Below, in pieces: positions 42,850 through 50,021 of a stretch of 64,000 nt of DNA. The translations under genes and the position numbers were made by a program. This stretch comes from Streptomyces sp. RerS4 (GTDB taxonomy: Bacteria; Actinomycetota; Actinomycetes; Streptomycetales; Streptomycetaceae), in NCBI RefSeq assembly GCF_023515955.1, contig NZ_CP097322.1, forward strand, positions 930,001 to 994,000, written 5' to 3'. The notes beneath the pieces were generated by a model. It did no database searches. It was given only the letters and a program-made list of their open reading frames with translations, and had not been told where the DNA came from. Position 1 is the first letter of the stretch, and every line of letters begins with the position of its first letter.

Positions 42850-43596
42850 CGCCCATCCCCGCGGATGCGGGGAGCAACAGAAGGTACCGTCACCCTCAAC
42901 CCAAACCGCAGGACCATCCCCGCGCGGTGCGGGGAGGAATCACCGCCCGAGAGGAGTTCGACTCCCGATTCGGGGCCGTCCCCGCAGCGCGGGGAGCATC
43001 CGATCCCGGACGGACTCGTGATCGACCACCTGGGGTCATCCCCGCGGATGCGGGGAGCAACCCCACCGAGGTACCCGAGTCACCGCCAGGCTCGGAGTCG
43101 GGGAGCAGTCGGCCAGGGCGGCCCGGTACGGGTAGCCATTGGGGTCATCCCCGCGGGTGCGGGGAGCAGTGGAGCAGTACGGCGACGCCATCGTCGCCAT
43201 GGGGGTCATCCCCGCGGGTGCGGGGAGCAGCCCGTGAGGGCTTCGGCTATCTGTCGGGGTGCGGGGTCATCCCCGCGGGTGCGGGGAGCAGTGCGAGCGG
43301 CAGGTACTCGGCGCCGATCTTGAGGGGTCATCCCCGCGGGTGCGGGGAGCAGGACCTCGACCTGGCCGGCGTCCTCGCCGACGTGGGGTCATCCCCGCGG
43401 GTGCGGGGAGCAGTTGGCCCGGTTCATGTAGAGCCGGTAGGCCTGGGGGTCATCCCCGCGGGTGCGGGGAGCAGCGGAGGACGGTACGCAGCGACGGTAC
43501 CGCGTGGGGGTCATCCCCGCGGGTGCGGGGAGCAGTCCGCTCGACGTCGCGCCGCCGACTCCTTCCTGGGGTCATCCCCGCGGGTGCGGGGAGCAG
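42850..43596 (-). CRISPR. Type I-E CRISPR array, 13 repeats, 12 spacers, no cas genes
   Basis: 29-bp repeats with 32-bp spacers at an exact 61-bp period. Core on the plus strand: CATCCCCGCGGGTGCGGGG preceded by GGGGT and followed by AGCAG. Eight identical repeats start at 43141, 43202, 43263, 43324, 43385, 43446, 43507 and 43568. A near-copy is at 43032-43060, an internally deleted copy (16 bases) at 43093-43108, and degenerate copies start at 42850, 42911 and 42972. On the minus strand the repeat reads CTGCTCCCCGC...GCGGGGATGACCCC, the E. coli I-E orientation, and decay is at the low-coordinate end, so transcription is predicted leftward from a leader at 43597 on. No cas gene is in the window. 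Confidence 0.97.
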
Positions 43597-43781
43597 GCTT
43601 GCTGGCCAGCGACTCTATGCGAGTACTGGGGGGCTTCTGGCTACTTTCGCCGAATCCGGCTAATGCGGCATACCGCCCCACGGGCCCAGGCGATCCTAGG
43701 AGCGGGGGCGATCGGGGCGCCAGTGAGGCCCGGGGCACGCCGCAGGCTGGTGGGGGCGAGCCGAACCGGGGCGTTCGGGGG
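43597..43781 (-). promoter_or_regulatory. Predicted CRISPR leader
   Basis: Non-coding stretch next to the intact repeat end, with the least GC-rich patch of the neighbourhood (43610-43675). Orientation follows from repeat polarity and from repeat decay at the opposite end. No motif could be tested by eye. The ORF that reads across the array and this stretch is spurious. Confidence 0.5.
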
Positions 43782-43818
43782 CGCAAGGGCCTCCGCGCTG
43801 GGGGCGGAGGCCCTTGCG
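43782..43818. terminator. Strong hairpin between doxX and CRISPR leader
   Basis: GCAAGGGCCTCCGC (43783-43796) pairs perfectly with GCGGAGGCCCTTGC (43804-43817) around a 7-base loop; one more C-G pair extends it to 43782-43818. It lies 10 bases past the doxX stop on the same strand as the predicted crRNA, so it would end the doxX transcript before the CRISPR leader. Confidence 0.8.
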
Positions 43819-43828
43819 GCCGGGGCGG

Positions 43829-44392
43829 CTAGTTGCGGATCAGGAGGGTGAGGGCCGCGACGACCACGCCGAGGGCGAGGACCTGAGCACCGAGGGCGAG
43901 GCGATGGTCACGGAGGGGCCGGACCGGCAGGAGGCGGTCGACGGCGATGCGGCCGGGGCCGGAGAGGGTCAGGGCGGCGGCGCCCACGGTCAGCAGGAGT
44001 TCGTACTCGATGCCGGTGGGGGCGAAGAAGGAGCCCGCTCCGTGCACGACGATGGCGTTGATCATCGTGCCGACGACAGCCGCGCCGGCGAGCGGCGTCA
44101 GCAGGCCGACCGCCAGGCCGAGGCCACCGAGGGTCTCCGTCAGGCCGGCGATGACGGCGAACGCGTCGCCCGCCGGGTAACCGCTGGCCGTGAAGAACTT
44201 GCCCGTGCCGCCGAGCCCGCCACCCCCGAACCAGCCGAAGAGCTTCTGGGAGCCGTGGGCGGCCATCGTCAGGCCGAGGACGAGGCGCAGGAGCAGCAGG
44301 CCGACGTCGTGCCCGGCGAGGGGTCCGGACCCGCCGGGGGCGGCCGGGGTGGTGGCCGGAGCCTTCGTCGTGGCGGCGGAGGCGCTGGTCAT
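43829..44392 (-). CDS. DoxX family membrane protein
   Basis: 187-residue DoxX/YphA-type membrane protein with four hydrophobic helices. Family marks: VGLLLLRLVLGLTMAAHGSQ, LFGWFGGGG, and AGLTETLGGLGLAVGLLTPL. Members act with redox or detoxification systems (quinone, sulfur, or oxidative stress) but the reaction is undefined. The N-terminal 30 residues are Ala/Thr/Pro-rich and disordered. ATG at 44392 (MTSASAATTK) with AGGAA upstream. Divergent from a MarR regulator across a region with two TTCAAATT repeats, so probably repressed by it. Confidence 0.9.
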   Translation of the reverse strand: MTSASAATTKAPATTPAAPGGSGPLAGHDVGLLLLRLVLGLTMAAHGSQKLFGWFGGGGLGGTGKFFTASGYPAGDAFAVIAGLTETLGGLGLAVGLLTPLAGAAVVGTMINAIVVHGAGSFFAPTGIEYELLLTVGAAALTLSGPGRIAVDRLLPVRPLRDHRLALGAQVLALGVVVAALTLLIRN

Positions 44393-44430
44393 GGGGGGTT
44401 CCTTCCGGTCGGCGCGGCCCGAGGGGACTG

Positions 44431-44483
44431 TTCAAATTCGAACCGCTCGCCCACGACACTAACCACTGATTCAAATTGGAACA
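44431..44483. promoter_or_regulatory. Twin MarR-type operator repeats
   Basis: TTCAAATTCGAAC at 44431-44443 and TTCAAATTGGAAC at 44471-44483, direct copies 40 bp apart (four helical turns), each partly palindromic (TTCAAATT-sGAA). They lie between doxX and the marR gene and are conspicuously AT-rich. Likely binding sites of the MarR protein for both promoters. Confidence 0.65.
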
Positions 44484-44503
44484 ACCCCGTGTACGCTGGC
44501 CGC

Positions 44504-44968
44504 ATGGCTGATACGAGATGGCTGAACGACCGCGAGATGCGCGCCTGGGCCGGCTTCCTGGCCGCTTCCTCCCTCGTGAACCGCCGTGTCGACCAACAGC
44601 TCAAGGACGACTCCGGACTCTCCCACCCGCAGTACGAGATCCTCGTCAGGCTCTCCGCCGCGCCCGACAACGAGCTGCGGATGACCGAGCTCGCCAACGG
44701 GCTCGTCAACTCGAAGAGCGGACTGACCTACCAGGTCACGCAGATGGAGAAGGCGGGCCTGGTCCGGCGCCGCAGTTGCCCCTCCGACGTACGCGGGGTC
44801 TTCGCCGTCCTCACCGACGCCGGCCGCGCCCGACTGGAGGAGGCCGCACCGGGCCACGTGGCGGTCGTCCGGCAGATCCTCATCGACATCCTCACCCCGG
44901 AACAGCTCGACACTCTCGCCGACGGCCTCGGCGAGGTCAGCCGTCGACTGCGGGATCAGAACGCCTGA
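44504..44968 (+). CDS. MarR-family transcriptional regulator
   Basis: 154-residue winged-helix MarR protein: HPQYEILVRLSAAPDNELRM, TELANGLVNSKSGLTYQVTQ as recognition region, MEKAGLVRRRSCPSD and the wing DVRGVFAVLTDAGRA. One cysteine, in RRRSCPSD, might sense oxidants but this is speculative. ATG at 44504 (MADTRWLNDREM). Divergent from doxX, with twin TTCAAATT sites between; MarR/DoxX pairs of this sort answer quinone or redox stress in other bacteria. Confidence 0.92.
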   Translation: MADTRWLNDREMRAWAGFLAASSLVNRRVDQQLKDDSGLSHPQYEILVRLSAAPDNELRMTELANGLVNSKSGLTYQVTQMEKAGLVRRRSCPSDVRGVFAVLTDAGRARLEEAAPGHVAVVRQILIDILTPEQLDTLADGLGEVSRRLRDQNA

Positions 44969-44986
44969 CGGGGTAGAACGTCCTTC

Positions 44987-45292
44987 ATGGACGGAAAAGT
45001 CTGGTTGATCATCCTCGCGGTCGTCGCCCTCGGGGCGGCGGTCGCGGCGGCCGTGCTGCTCGTACGGATCCTCCGTGCACGCAAGCTGCTGCTGGACGCG
45101 GGGATCCCCCTGCGGGACAAGGCGCTGTTCTGGGTGGCGGTCGTCTACACCGTCTCGCCGGTGGATCTGATCCCGGACCCGGTGTACCTCGACGACATCG
45201 GCGTGCTGCTGCTCGCGCTGCGTTCCCTGCAAGCCGCCGCGACGGCGGCCGGGGCGCGCGAAGGCACGCGGTCCGCCGACCGGACCGTCTGA
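44987..45292 (+). CDS. DUF1232 (YkvA-like) membrane protein
   Basis: 101-residue small membrane protein. The first helix is VWLIILAVVALGAAVAAAVL; the family core is DKALFWVAVVYTVSPVDLIP followed by DPVYLDDIGVLLLALR, the DUF1232 signature. ATG at 44987, 18 bases after the marR stop, so it may be cotranscribed. Function unknown. Confidence 0.87.
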   Translation: MDGKVWLIILAVVALGAAVAAAVLLVRILRARKLLLDAGIPLRDKALFWVAVVYTVSPVDLIPDPVYLDDIGVLLLALRSLQAAATAAGAREGTRSADRTV

Positions 45293-45630
45293 GTGTCTCG
45301 CCCCCGGGGACCTGCCGCACCCCGCCGAGGGCGGACAGGCGCGAAGTGGCGGCGACTGAGTTACACGTGCAACGCCCGGCGGGCGTGAGCGGTCCTGGTC
45401 CACCAGGTGGAGTTGCCGTCCGAGGTGCAAGAGCATGTAGACGCCGGGCCCGGACGGGGCACACACGCCGTGTTCCCCGTCCGCTCCCGTTCGCCGGCCG
45501 GGCGGGAAACACGAGTAACGCGCCGACCGGACCCGTCTCGGCGCAACCCCCGCGTTCTGCCACCCGGGGCGCCCTCCCTCACCTAACGTCGACCCCGAGA
45601 AGCCCACCGCCGGCGCACCGGGAGACTGCC
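45293..45630. other. Intergenic region upstream of dhaK
   Basis: 338 bases with no supported gene; open frames through it lack ribosome sites and family features. It contains the first TTACACGTGCAA palindrome of the 45-64 kb series (45361-45372). The dhaK promoter is presumably in its right half. Confidence 0.6.
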
Positions 45631-46635
45631 GTGAAGATGCTGATCAACACTCCGGACACCGTGGTCGACGACGCCCTGCGCGGGATGGCCGCCGCCCACC
45701 CCGACCTGGACGTGGACGTGGAGGCGCGCATCGTCGTCCGGCGGGACGCGCGGGCCGGCGGGCGCGTAGGACTGGTGTCCGGCGGCGGTTCGGGGCACGA
45801 GCCGCTGCACGCCGGGTTCGTCGGGTACGGGATGCTGTCGGCCGCGTGTCCCGGCGAGGTGTTCACCTCACCCGTCCCCGACCAGATGCTGCGGGCCGCG
45901 ATCGCCGTCGACGCCGGCCAGGGGGTGCTGTTCGTCGTCAAGAACTACACCGGCGACGTTCTGAACTTCCGCATGGCGGCCGAACTGGCCGAGGACGACG
46001 GGCTACGCGTCGAACAGGTGCTGGTCGATGACGACGTGGCCGTCGCCGACAGCCTCTACACCGCCGGGCGGCGCGGTACCGGCGCCACCCTGTTCGTGGA
46101 GAAGATCGCCGGGGCCGCCGCCGAGGAAGGGGCGCCGTTGGAGCGGGTCTCGGCGCTCGCCCGGCAGGTCGTGGCGTCCTCACGGAGCTTCGGCGTCGCG
46201 CTCGGGGCCTGCACCACCCCGGCGAAGGGCAGCCCGACGTTCGATCTCCCCGCCGACGAACTGGAGTTGGGGGTCGGCATCCACGGCGAGCCGGGGCGGG
46301 AGCGGCGGCCCATGATGACCGCCCGGGAGATCGCGGATGCGGCGGTGGGCGCCGTACTGGACGACCTGGCGCAGACGGGCCCCGGCGACGGTCCGGTACT
46401 GGCGCTCGTGAACGGGATGGGGGCGACCCCGCTCCTGGAGCTGTACGGGTTCCACGCGGAAGTTACACGTGTGTTGGCCGCCCGGGGGGTGCCGGTGGCG
46501 CGGGCCCTCGTCGGGAACTACGTCACCTCGCTGGACATGGCCGGCTGCTCGGTGAGCCTGTGCCGGGTCGACGACGAACTGCTGCGACTGTGGGACGCCC
46601 CCGTGCAGACCGCCGCGCTGCGTTGGGGCCGGTGA
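45631..46635 (+). CDS. dhaK: Dihydroxyacetone kinase subunit DhaK
   Basis: 334-residue substrate-binding subunit of the PEP-dependent dihydroxyacetone kinase. It holds the glycine-rich GLVSGGGSGHEPLHAGF, FVVKNYTGDVLNFRMAAE, and the histidine in ELGVGIHGEPG that covalently holds dihydroxyacetone. GTG at 45631 (VKMLINTPDTVVDD) with GGAG 6 bases upstream; the frame further left is not coding. First of three genes (dhaK, dhaL, dhaM) in conventional order. It carries a TTACACGTGTGT motif at codons for EVTRV. Confidence 0.95.
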   Translation: MKMLINTPDTVVDDALRGMAAAHPDLDVDVEARIVVRRDARAGGRVGLVSGGGSGHEPLHAGFVGYGMLSAACPGEVFTSPVPDQMLRAAIAVDAGQGVLFVVKNYTGDVLNFRMAAELAEDDGLRVEQVLVDDDVAVADSLYTAGRRGTGATLFVEKIAGAAAEEGAPLERVSALARQVVASSRSFGVALGACTTPAKGSPTFDLPADELELGVGIHGEPGRERRPMMTAREIADAAVGAVLDDLAQTGPGDGPVLALVNGMGATPLLELYGFHAEVTRVLAARGVPVARALVGNYVTSLDMAGCSVSLCRVDDELLRLWDAPVQTAALRWGR

Positions 46636-46722
46636 GGCGGCCGCCCCCGCCGTAGGGTGAGGCGTAGGACGGCCTGACGGACAGGACAGGGCGGGCAGGG
46701 CGGTACGAGGCGAGGAGATCCG

Positions 46723-47343
46723 GTGCGTGACGCAGACTTCTTCCGAGACTGGATGGACACCACCGCCACTGCGGTGGAGCGGGAGGCGGACCGGCTCACC
46801 GAGCTCGACTCCCCCATCGGTGACGCCGACCACGGCAACAACCTGCTGCGCGGGTTCGTGGCCGTACGGGCGGCCCTGGCGGACGCCGAACCGGCCACCC
46901 CTCCCGGCAAGGTCCTCCAACTGGCCGGCCGGACGCTGATCTCCACGGTCGGGGGCGCGTCGGGACCGCTCTACGGGACCCTGTTGCGCCGTACGGGCAA
47001 GGAGCTCGGCGACGACGCCGAGGTCTCCGACGAGCAGCTGCGCAAGGCCCTGGACGCCGGCGTGGCGGCGGTCGCGCAGTTGGGCGGGGCGGCGCCCGGG
47101 GACAAGACGATGCTGGACGCGCTGCTGCCGGGCGTGGCGGCGCTCGCCACGTCCTATCGCGCCGCCGGGGACGCGGCGGACGGCGGGGCGCTGGCGACCG
47201 TTCCGATGCTCGCCCGCAAGGGCCGCGCGAGTTACCTCGGGGAGCGCAGCGTCGGCCACCAGGACCCGGGGGCGACGTCGTCGGCGCTGCTGCTGGGGGC
47301 GTTGGCGGACGCGGCCGAACGCGCGGACGGGGCGACGGCGTGA
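46723..47343 (+). CDS. dhaL: Dihydroxyacetone kinase subunit DhaL
   Basis: 206-residue ADP-binding subunit that passes phosphate from DhaM to dihydroxyacetone. The Mg-binding aspartates lie in LDSPIGDADHGNNL, then STVGGASGPLYGTLL, and the C-terminal RKGRASYLGERSVGHQDPG, all diagnostic. GTG at 46723 (VRDADFFRDWM) follows GAGGAG. It lies 87 bases after dhaK, and its stop overlaps the dhaM start by 4 bases (GTGA). Confidence 0.95.
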   Translation: MRDADFFRDWMDTTATAVEREADRLTELDSPIGDADHGNNLLRGFVAVRAALADAEPATPPGKVLQLAGRTLISTVGGASGPLYGTLLRRTGKELGDDAEVSDEQLRKALDAGVAAVAQLGGAAPGDKTMLDALLPGVAALATSYRAAGDAADGGALATVPMLARKGRASYLGERSVGHQDPGATSSALLLGALADAAERADGATA

Positions 47344-47783
47344 GCGCGGCGGACGGGGCGATGAGCGGGGCGACGGGAACATCGGACGCGGTGGTCGGCA
47401 TCGTCCTGGTGTCGCACAGCGCGGAGGTCGCGCGGTCGGTGGCGGAGCTGGCCAGGGGCCTGGCGGCCGGCGGGGCGGTGGCGCCGGTGGCCCCGGCGGG
47501 CGGCGGACCCGACGGCGGGCTGGGCACCAACGCGGCGGAGATCCTCGCGGCCGTGGCGGAGGTGGACCGGGGTGCCGGGGTGGCGTTGCTCGTGGACCTG
47601 GGCAGCTCGGTGTTGACGGTGAAGGCCCTGCTGGAGGACGGCGACCTGCCGGCGGGGTGTCGGCTGGTGGACGCGCCGTTCCTGGAGGGGGCGGTGGCGG
47701 CGGTGGTCGCGGCGTCGGCGGGCGCCGACCTGGAGGCGGTCGCGGCGGCGGCCGGGGAGGCGTACGCGTACCGCAAGACGTGA
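47340..47783 (+). CDS. dhaM: PTS-type phosphotransferase subunit DhaM (EIIA domain only)
   Basis: 147-residue EIIA-mannose-type protein that receives phosphate from HPr and hands it to DhaL-bound ADP. The phosphorylated histidine is His26 in GIVLVSHSAEVA. The GGGPDGGLGTNAAEI and LVDLGSSVLTVKALL segments match DhaM. Only the EIIA domain is present; the HPr and EI domains fused in E. coli DhaM are absent, so general PTS proteins must supply phosphate. GTG at 47340 overlaps the dhaL stop. Confidence 0.93.
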   Translation: MSAADGAMSGATGTSDAVVGIVLVSHSAEVARSVAELARGLAAGGAVAPVAPAGGGPDGGLGTNAAEILAAVAEVDRGAGVALLVDLGSSVLTVKALLEDGDLPAGCRLVDAPFLEGAVAAVVAASAGADLEAVAAAAGEAYAYRKT

Positions 47784-47918
47784 GGCGGGAGGGGCGGCAG
47801 CCCGGCGCTCGTCGGTCGTCGGTCGCCCATGCCGCGCGGGGCTCCGCCCGCAGGTCCCTCGGGCCCTTCGGGCGCGCGGGACGAAGCACCGGACGCGCCC
47901 CGTCCCGCCCCCGTACCG

Positions 47919-48386
47919 TCAGCCGCGCCCGCGCAGGGTTTCGATCTCGCGGCGTTCCCGCTTCGTCGGCCGGCCCGCGCCCCGGTCGCGGATGCCGACC
48001 ACACCCGCCTCGACGGCGGTGGGCGGCGGCGGGCTGTTGTCGATGTAGCACTCGGCGGCGACGGGCGGCCCGACCCTCTTGGTCACCGGACGCCGGACCA
48101 CGACGATCCGTTCCCGGCCCGCGTGGAAGAGCCGTACCTCGTCGCCCGCCCGAACCTGCTGCGCGGGTTTGGCCCGTTCGCCGTTGACCTTCACATGACC
48201 GGCGCGGCAGGCGGTGGCCGCCACGGAACGGGTCTTCGTGAGGCGCACCGACCAGATCCACGCGTCCACCCGCGCGGTCCCCGCCTCCATCGCCACCGTC
48301 GCGCCGCCCGAGCCCGTACCCGAAGCCTTGTCCGCGCCCGCACCCGTCGTCACGGCCGCCCGCTTCTGCGTATCTGCTTCTGCCAT
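47919..48386 (-). CDS. S4-domain RNA-binding protein (Hsp15/HslR-like)
   Basis: 155-residue protein with an S4 RNA-binding domain (ARVDAWIWSVRLTKTRSVAA, then GHVKVNGERAKPAQQVRAGD) as in Hsp15, which binds stalled 50S subunits carrying nascent chains. Ala/Gly/Thr-rich extension of about 35 residues at the N-terminus. The C-terminal basic tail is GRPTKRERREIETLRG. ATG at 48386 (MAEADTQKRA); an alternative ATG at 48404 adds MDRVFG. The ribosome site is weak for both. Convergent with the dhaKLM operon. Confidence 0.87.
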   Translation of the reverse strand: MAEADTQKRAAVTTGAGADKASGTGSGGATVAMEAGTARVDAWIWSVRLTKTRSVAATACRAGHVKVNGERAKPAQQVRAGDEVRLFHAGRERIVVVRRPVTKRVGPPVAAECYIDNSPPPPTAVEAGVVGIRDRGAGRPTKRERREIETLRGRG

Positions 48387-48521
48387 GCCGAAAACCCTAT
48401 CCATTCGGGGCGGCGGAAGCGGAACGGATTTCGGCAGATGACACAACACCCCTGGCATCTGCTGCGTAGATGCGCCAAAATGAATTGCAAATGCCGGACT
48501 AGTGGGCCTACCTTGTCGCAC

Positions 48522-48799
48522 ATGCAGTCCTATACCCACGGACGGGCGGCGCGTCTGCCGGGCGTCAGCCCGGATGCAGCACGTCGCCGGGCCGGCGCCG
48601 GCCGGGTCGTGACCCCTCGCGACGAAGGCGGCGGTCGCCAGATCGACGGCCGTGACCTGGCCGCTCGCTCCGTGGGGGTGGGCCGGGGCGCCCACACCGA
48701 GGCGACCTCCCCGGCATCGTCACGGCCGTCAGGCTCGGCCACGTGCGGGCCACCGCCCGCGTGAAGTCGACCAGCGTGCGCGCCGACGGCACCTGACCC
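48522..48799 (+). pseudogene. Decayed MerR-HTH/TOBE molybdate-responsive regulator
   Basis: Begins MQSYTHGRAARLPGVSPDAA, close to the MQSYTIG-type start of Streptomyces molybdopterin-binding HTH-TOBE regulators, and continues RDEGGGRQIDGRDLAARSV. The TOBE end is present but in another frame: PGIVTAVRLGHV and TARVKSTSVRADGT. About 40 residues of the TOBE core are missing between VRLG and TARV, and the HTH has unusual substitutions (H for I, P for L, R for W). A frameshift lies between about 48680 and 48712. It precedes modA, where an intact copy would be expected. Likely a gene decayed in place. Confidence 0.7.
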
Positions 48800-48968
48800 G
48801 TCGCACCGCCGCGCAGCCCGCCCGTTACACGTGATACCCACTGCGTCGGGCCACCCCGCCCCCGTCGCACCCCTCCCGCTCGTCCCCACCCGCTCCGCCC
48901 GTCACCGGCGCGGGTCACTTCACGCGGTACCGGCGGCCGGCCGCCGACCCGACCGAGGAGCCTCCACC

Positions 48969-49799
48969 ATGTACGTCTCCCTGAACCGCCGCCGCGCGAC
49001 CGCCGCCGCATTCACCGCCGCCCTGCTCATCCCGCTGTCGGCCTGCGGCGACGGCAAGACGGACCGGGCGGCCGCCTCCCCCTCCGCCGCGAACTCCGCC
49101 TCCGCCTCCTCCCCCGCCCAAGCCAAGGCCAAGGCCGCCAACCTCACCGTCCTGGCCGCGTCCTCCCTCACCGACGTGTTCAAGACCGCCGGCGCCGCGT
49201 ACGAGAAGGCCCACCCCGGCACCAAGGTCACCTTCTCCTTCGCCGGTTCGCAGGAACTCGCCGCCCAGGTCAAGCAGGGCGCCCCGGCCGACGCACTCGT
49301 CACCGCCGACACCAAGACCATGGACGGCCTGAAGGCCGAGACCAACGCCGCGACCGTCATCGCGAAGAACCGCCTCGTCATCGCCGCCGGCAAGGCCAAC
49401 CCGTTCAAGATCGACGAGCTGAAGGACCTCGCCGACTCGAAGATCAAGCTAGTCCTCGCGGCGCCCGAGGTCCCCGTCGGCCGCTACAGCAAGCAGATCC
49501 TCGACGCGCAGAAGATCGAGGTGAAGCCGGTGTCGCAGGAGCCCAACGTCCGCGCCGTCCTCTCCAAGGTCGAGCTCGGCGAGGCCGACGCCGGTCTCGT
49601 CTACAAGACCGACTCCGCCAAGTCCGGCGACAAGGTCGTCACGGTCGACATCCCCGACGACCAGAACGCCGTCGCCTCCTACCCGGCCGCCACGCTCAAG
49701 CAGTCCAAGAACGCCGAGGCCGCCGCCGCGTTCGTGGCGTGGCTGAACGGGCCCGAGGCCCAGAAGGTCCTCCAGGACGCCGGTTTCCAGAAGGCGTGA
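48969..49799 (+). CDS. modA: Molybdate ABC transporter substrate-binding lipoprotein
   Basis: 276-residue ModA. The lipoprotein signal ends in the lipobox LSAC (LLIPLSACGDG), followed by a Ser/Ala linker of about 30 residues. The mature domain opens LTVLAASSLTDVFKTAG and includes FSFAGSQELAAQVKQGAP and AAPEVPVGRYSKQIL, the oxyanion-binding segments of ModA. ATG at 48969 with GAGGAG upstream. Followed by a hairpin and then the fused modBC gene. It captures molybdate outside the membrane; its local regulator gene is decayed. Confidence 0.93.
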   Translation: MYVSLNRRRATAAAFTAALLIPLSACGDGKTDRAAASPSAANSASASSPAQAKAKAANLTVLAASSLTDVFKTAGAAYEKAHPGTKVTFSFAGSQELAAQVKQGAPADALVTADTKTMDGLKAETNAATVIAKNRLVIAAGKANPFKIDELKDLADSKIKLVLAAPEVPVGRYSKQILDAQKIEVKPVSQEPNVRAVLSKVELGEADAGLVYKTDSAKSGDKVVTVDIPDDQNAVASYPAATLKQSKNAEAAAAFVAWLNGPEAQKVLQDAGFQKA

Positions 49800-49823
49800 C
49801 GCGGCGCGCCGCTCGGCGCGGAA

Positions 49824-49858
49824 GGGGACTGCCCGATCCGGGGGGACGGGCAGTCTCC
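49824..49858. terminator. Hairpin between modA and modBC
   Basis: GACTGCCCG (49827-49835) pairs with CGGGCAGTC (49847-49855); three more pairs (one G-U) extend the stem to 49824-49858, loop 11 bases. It lies 25 bases past the modA stop and could end or attenuate the transcript, giving more ModA than ModBC. Confidence 0.65.
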
Positions 49859-50021
49859 TCCGCGTATCGCGGCATACGGTCCCCCGTGCCTGTACGCCGC
49901 CCCCGTACGCCGCTCCCCCCGCCCGGGGCACCCCGTACCCTCCGATCCCAAGACCACGACCACGCCCACGCCCACGGCCACACCCACCGCATCGACCGAC
50001 CGCCCCCGGCCAGGAACACTC

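Noticed and set aside
38696..43021. Very long rightward open frame (about 1,440 codons) over the PP2C and glucoamylase genes
   Set aside because: It reads as Arg/Gly/Pro/Ala-rich sequence without domains, out of frame with the PP2C gene and antisense to the glucoamylase gene; long empty frames are usual at this GC content.
42750..43832. Open frames reading through the CRISPR array
   Set aside because: The translations are periodic IPAGAGSS/SSPRVRGA-type products of the repeats, not proteins.
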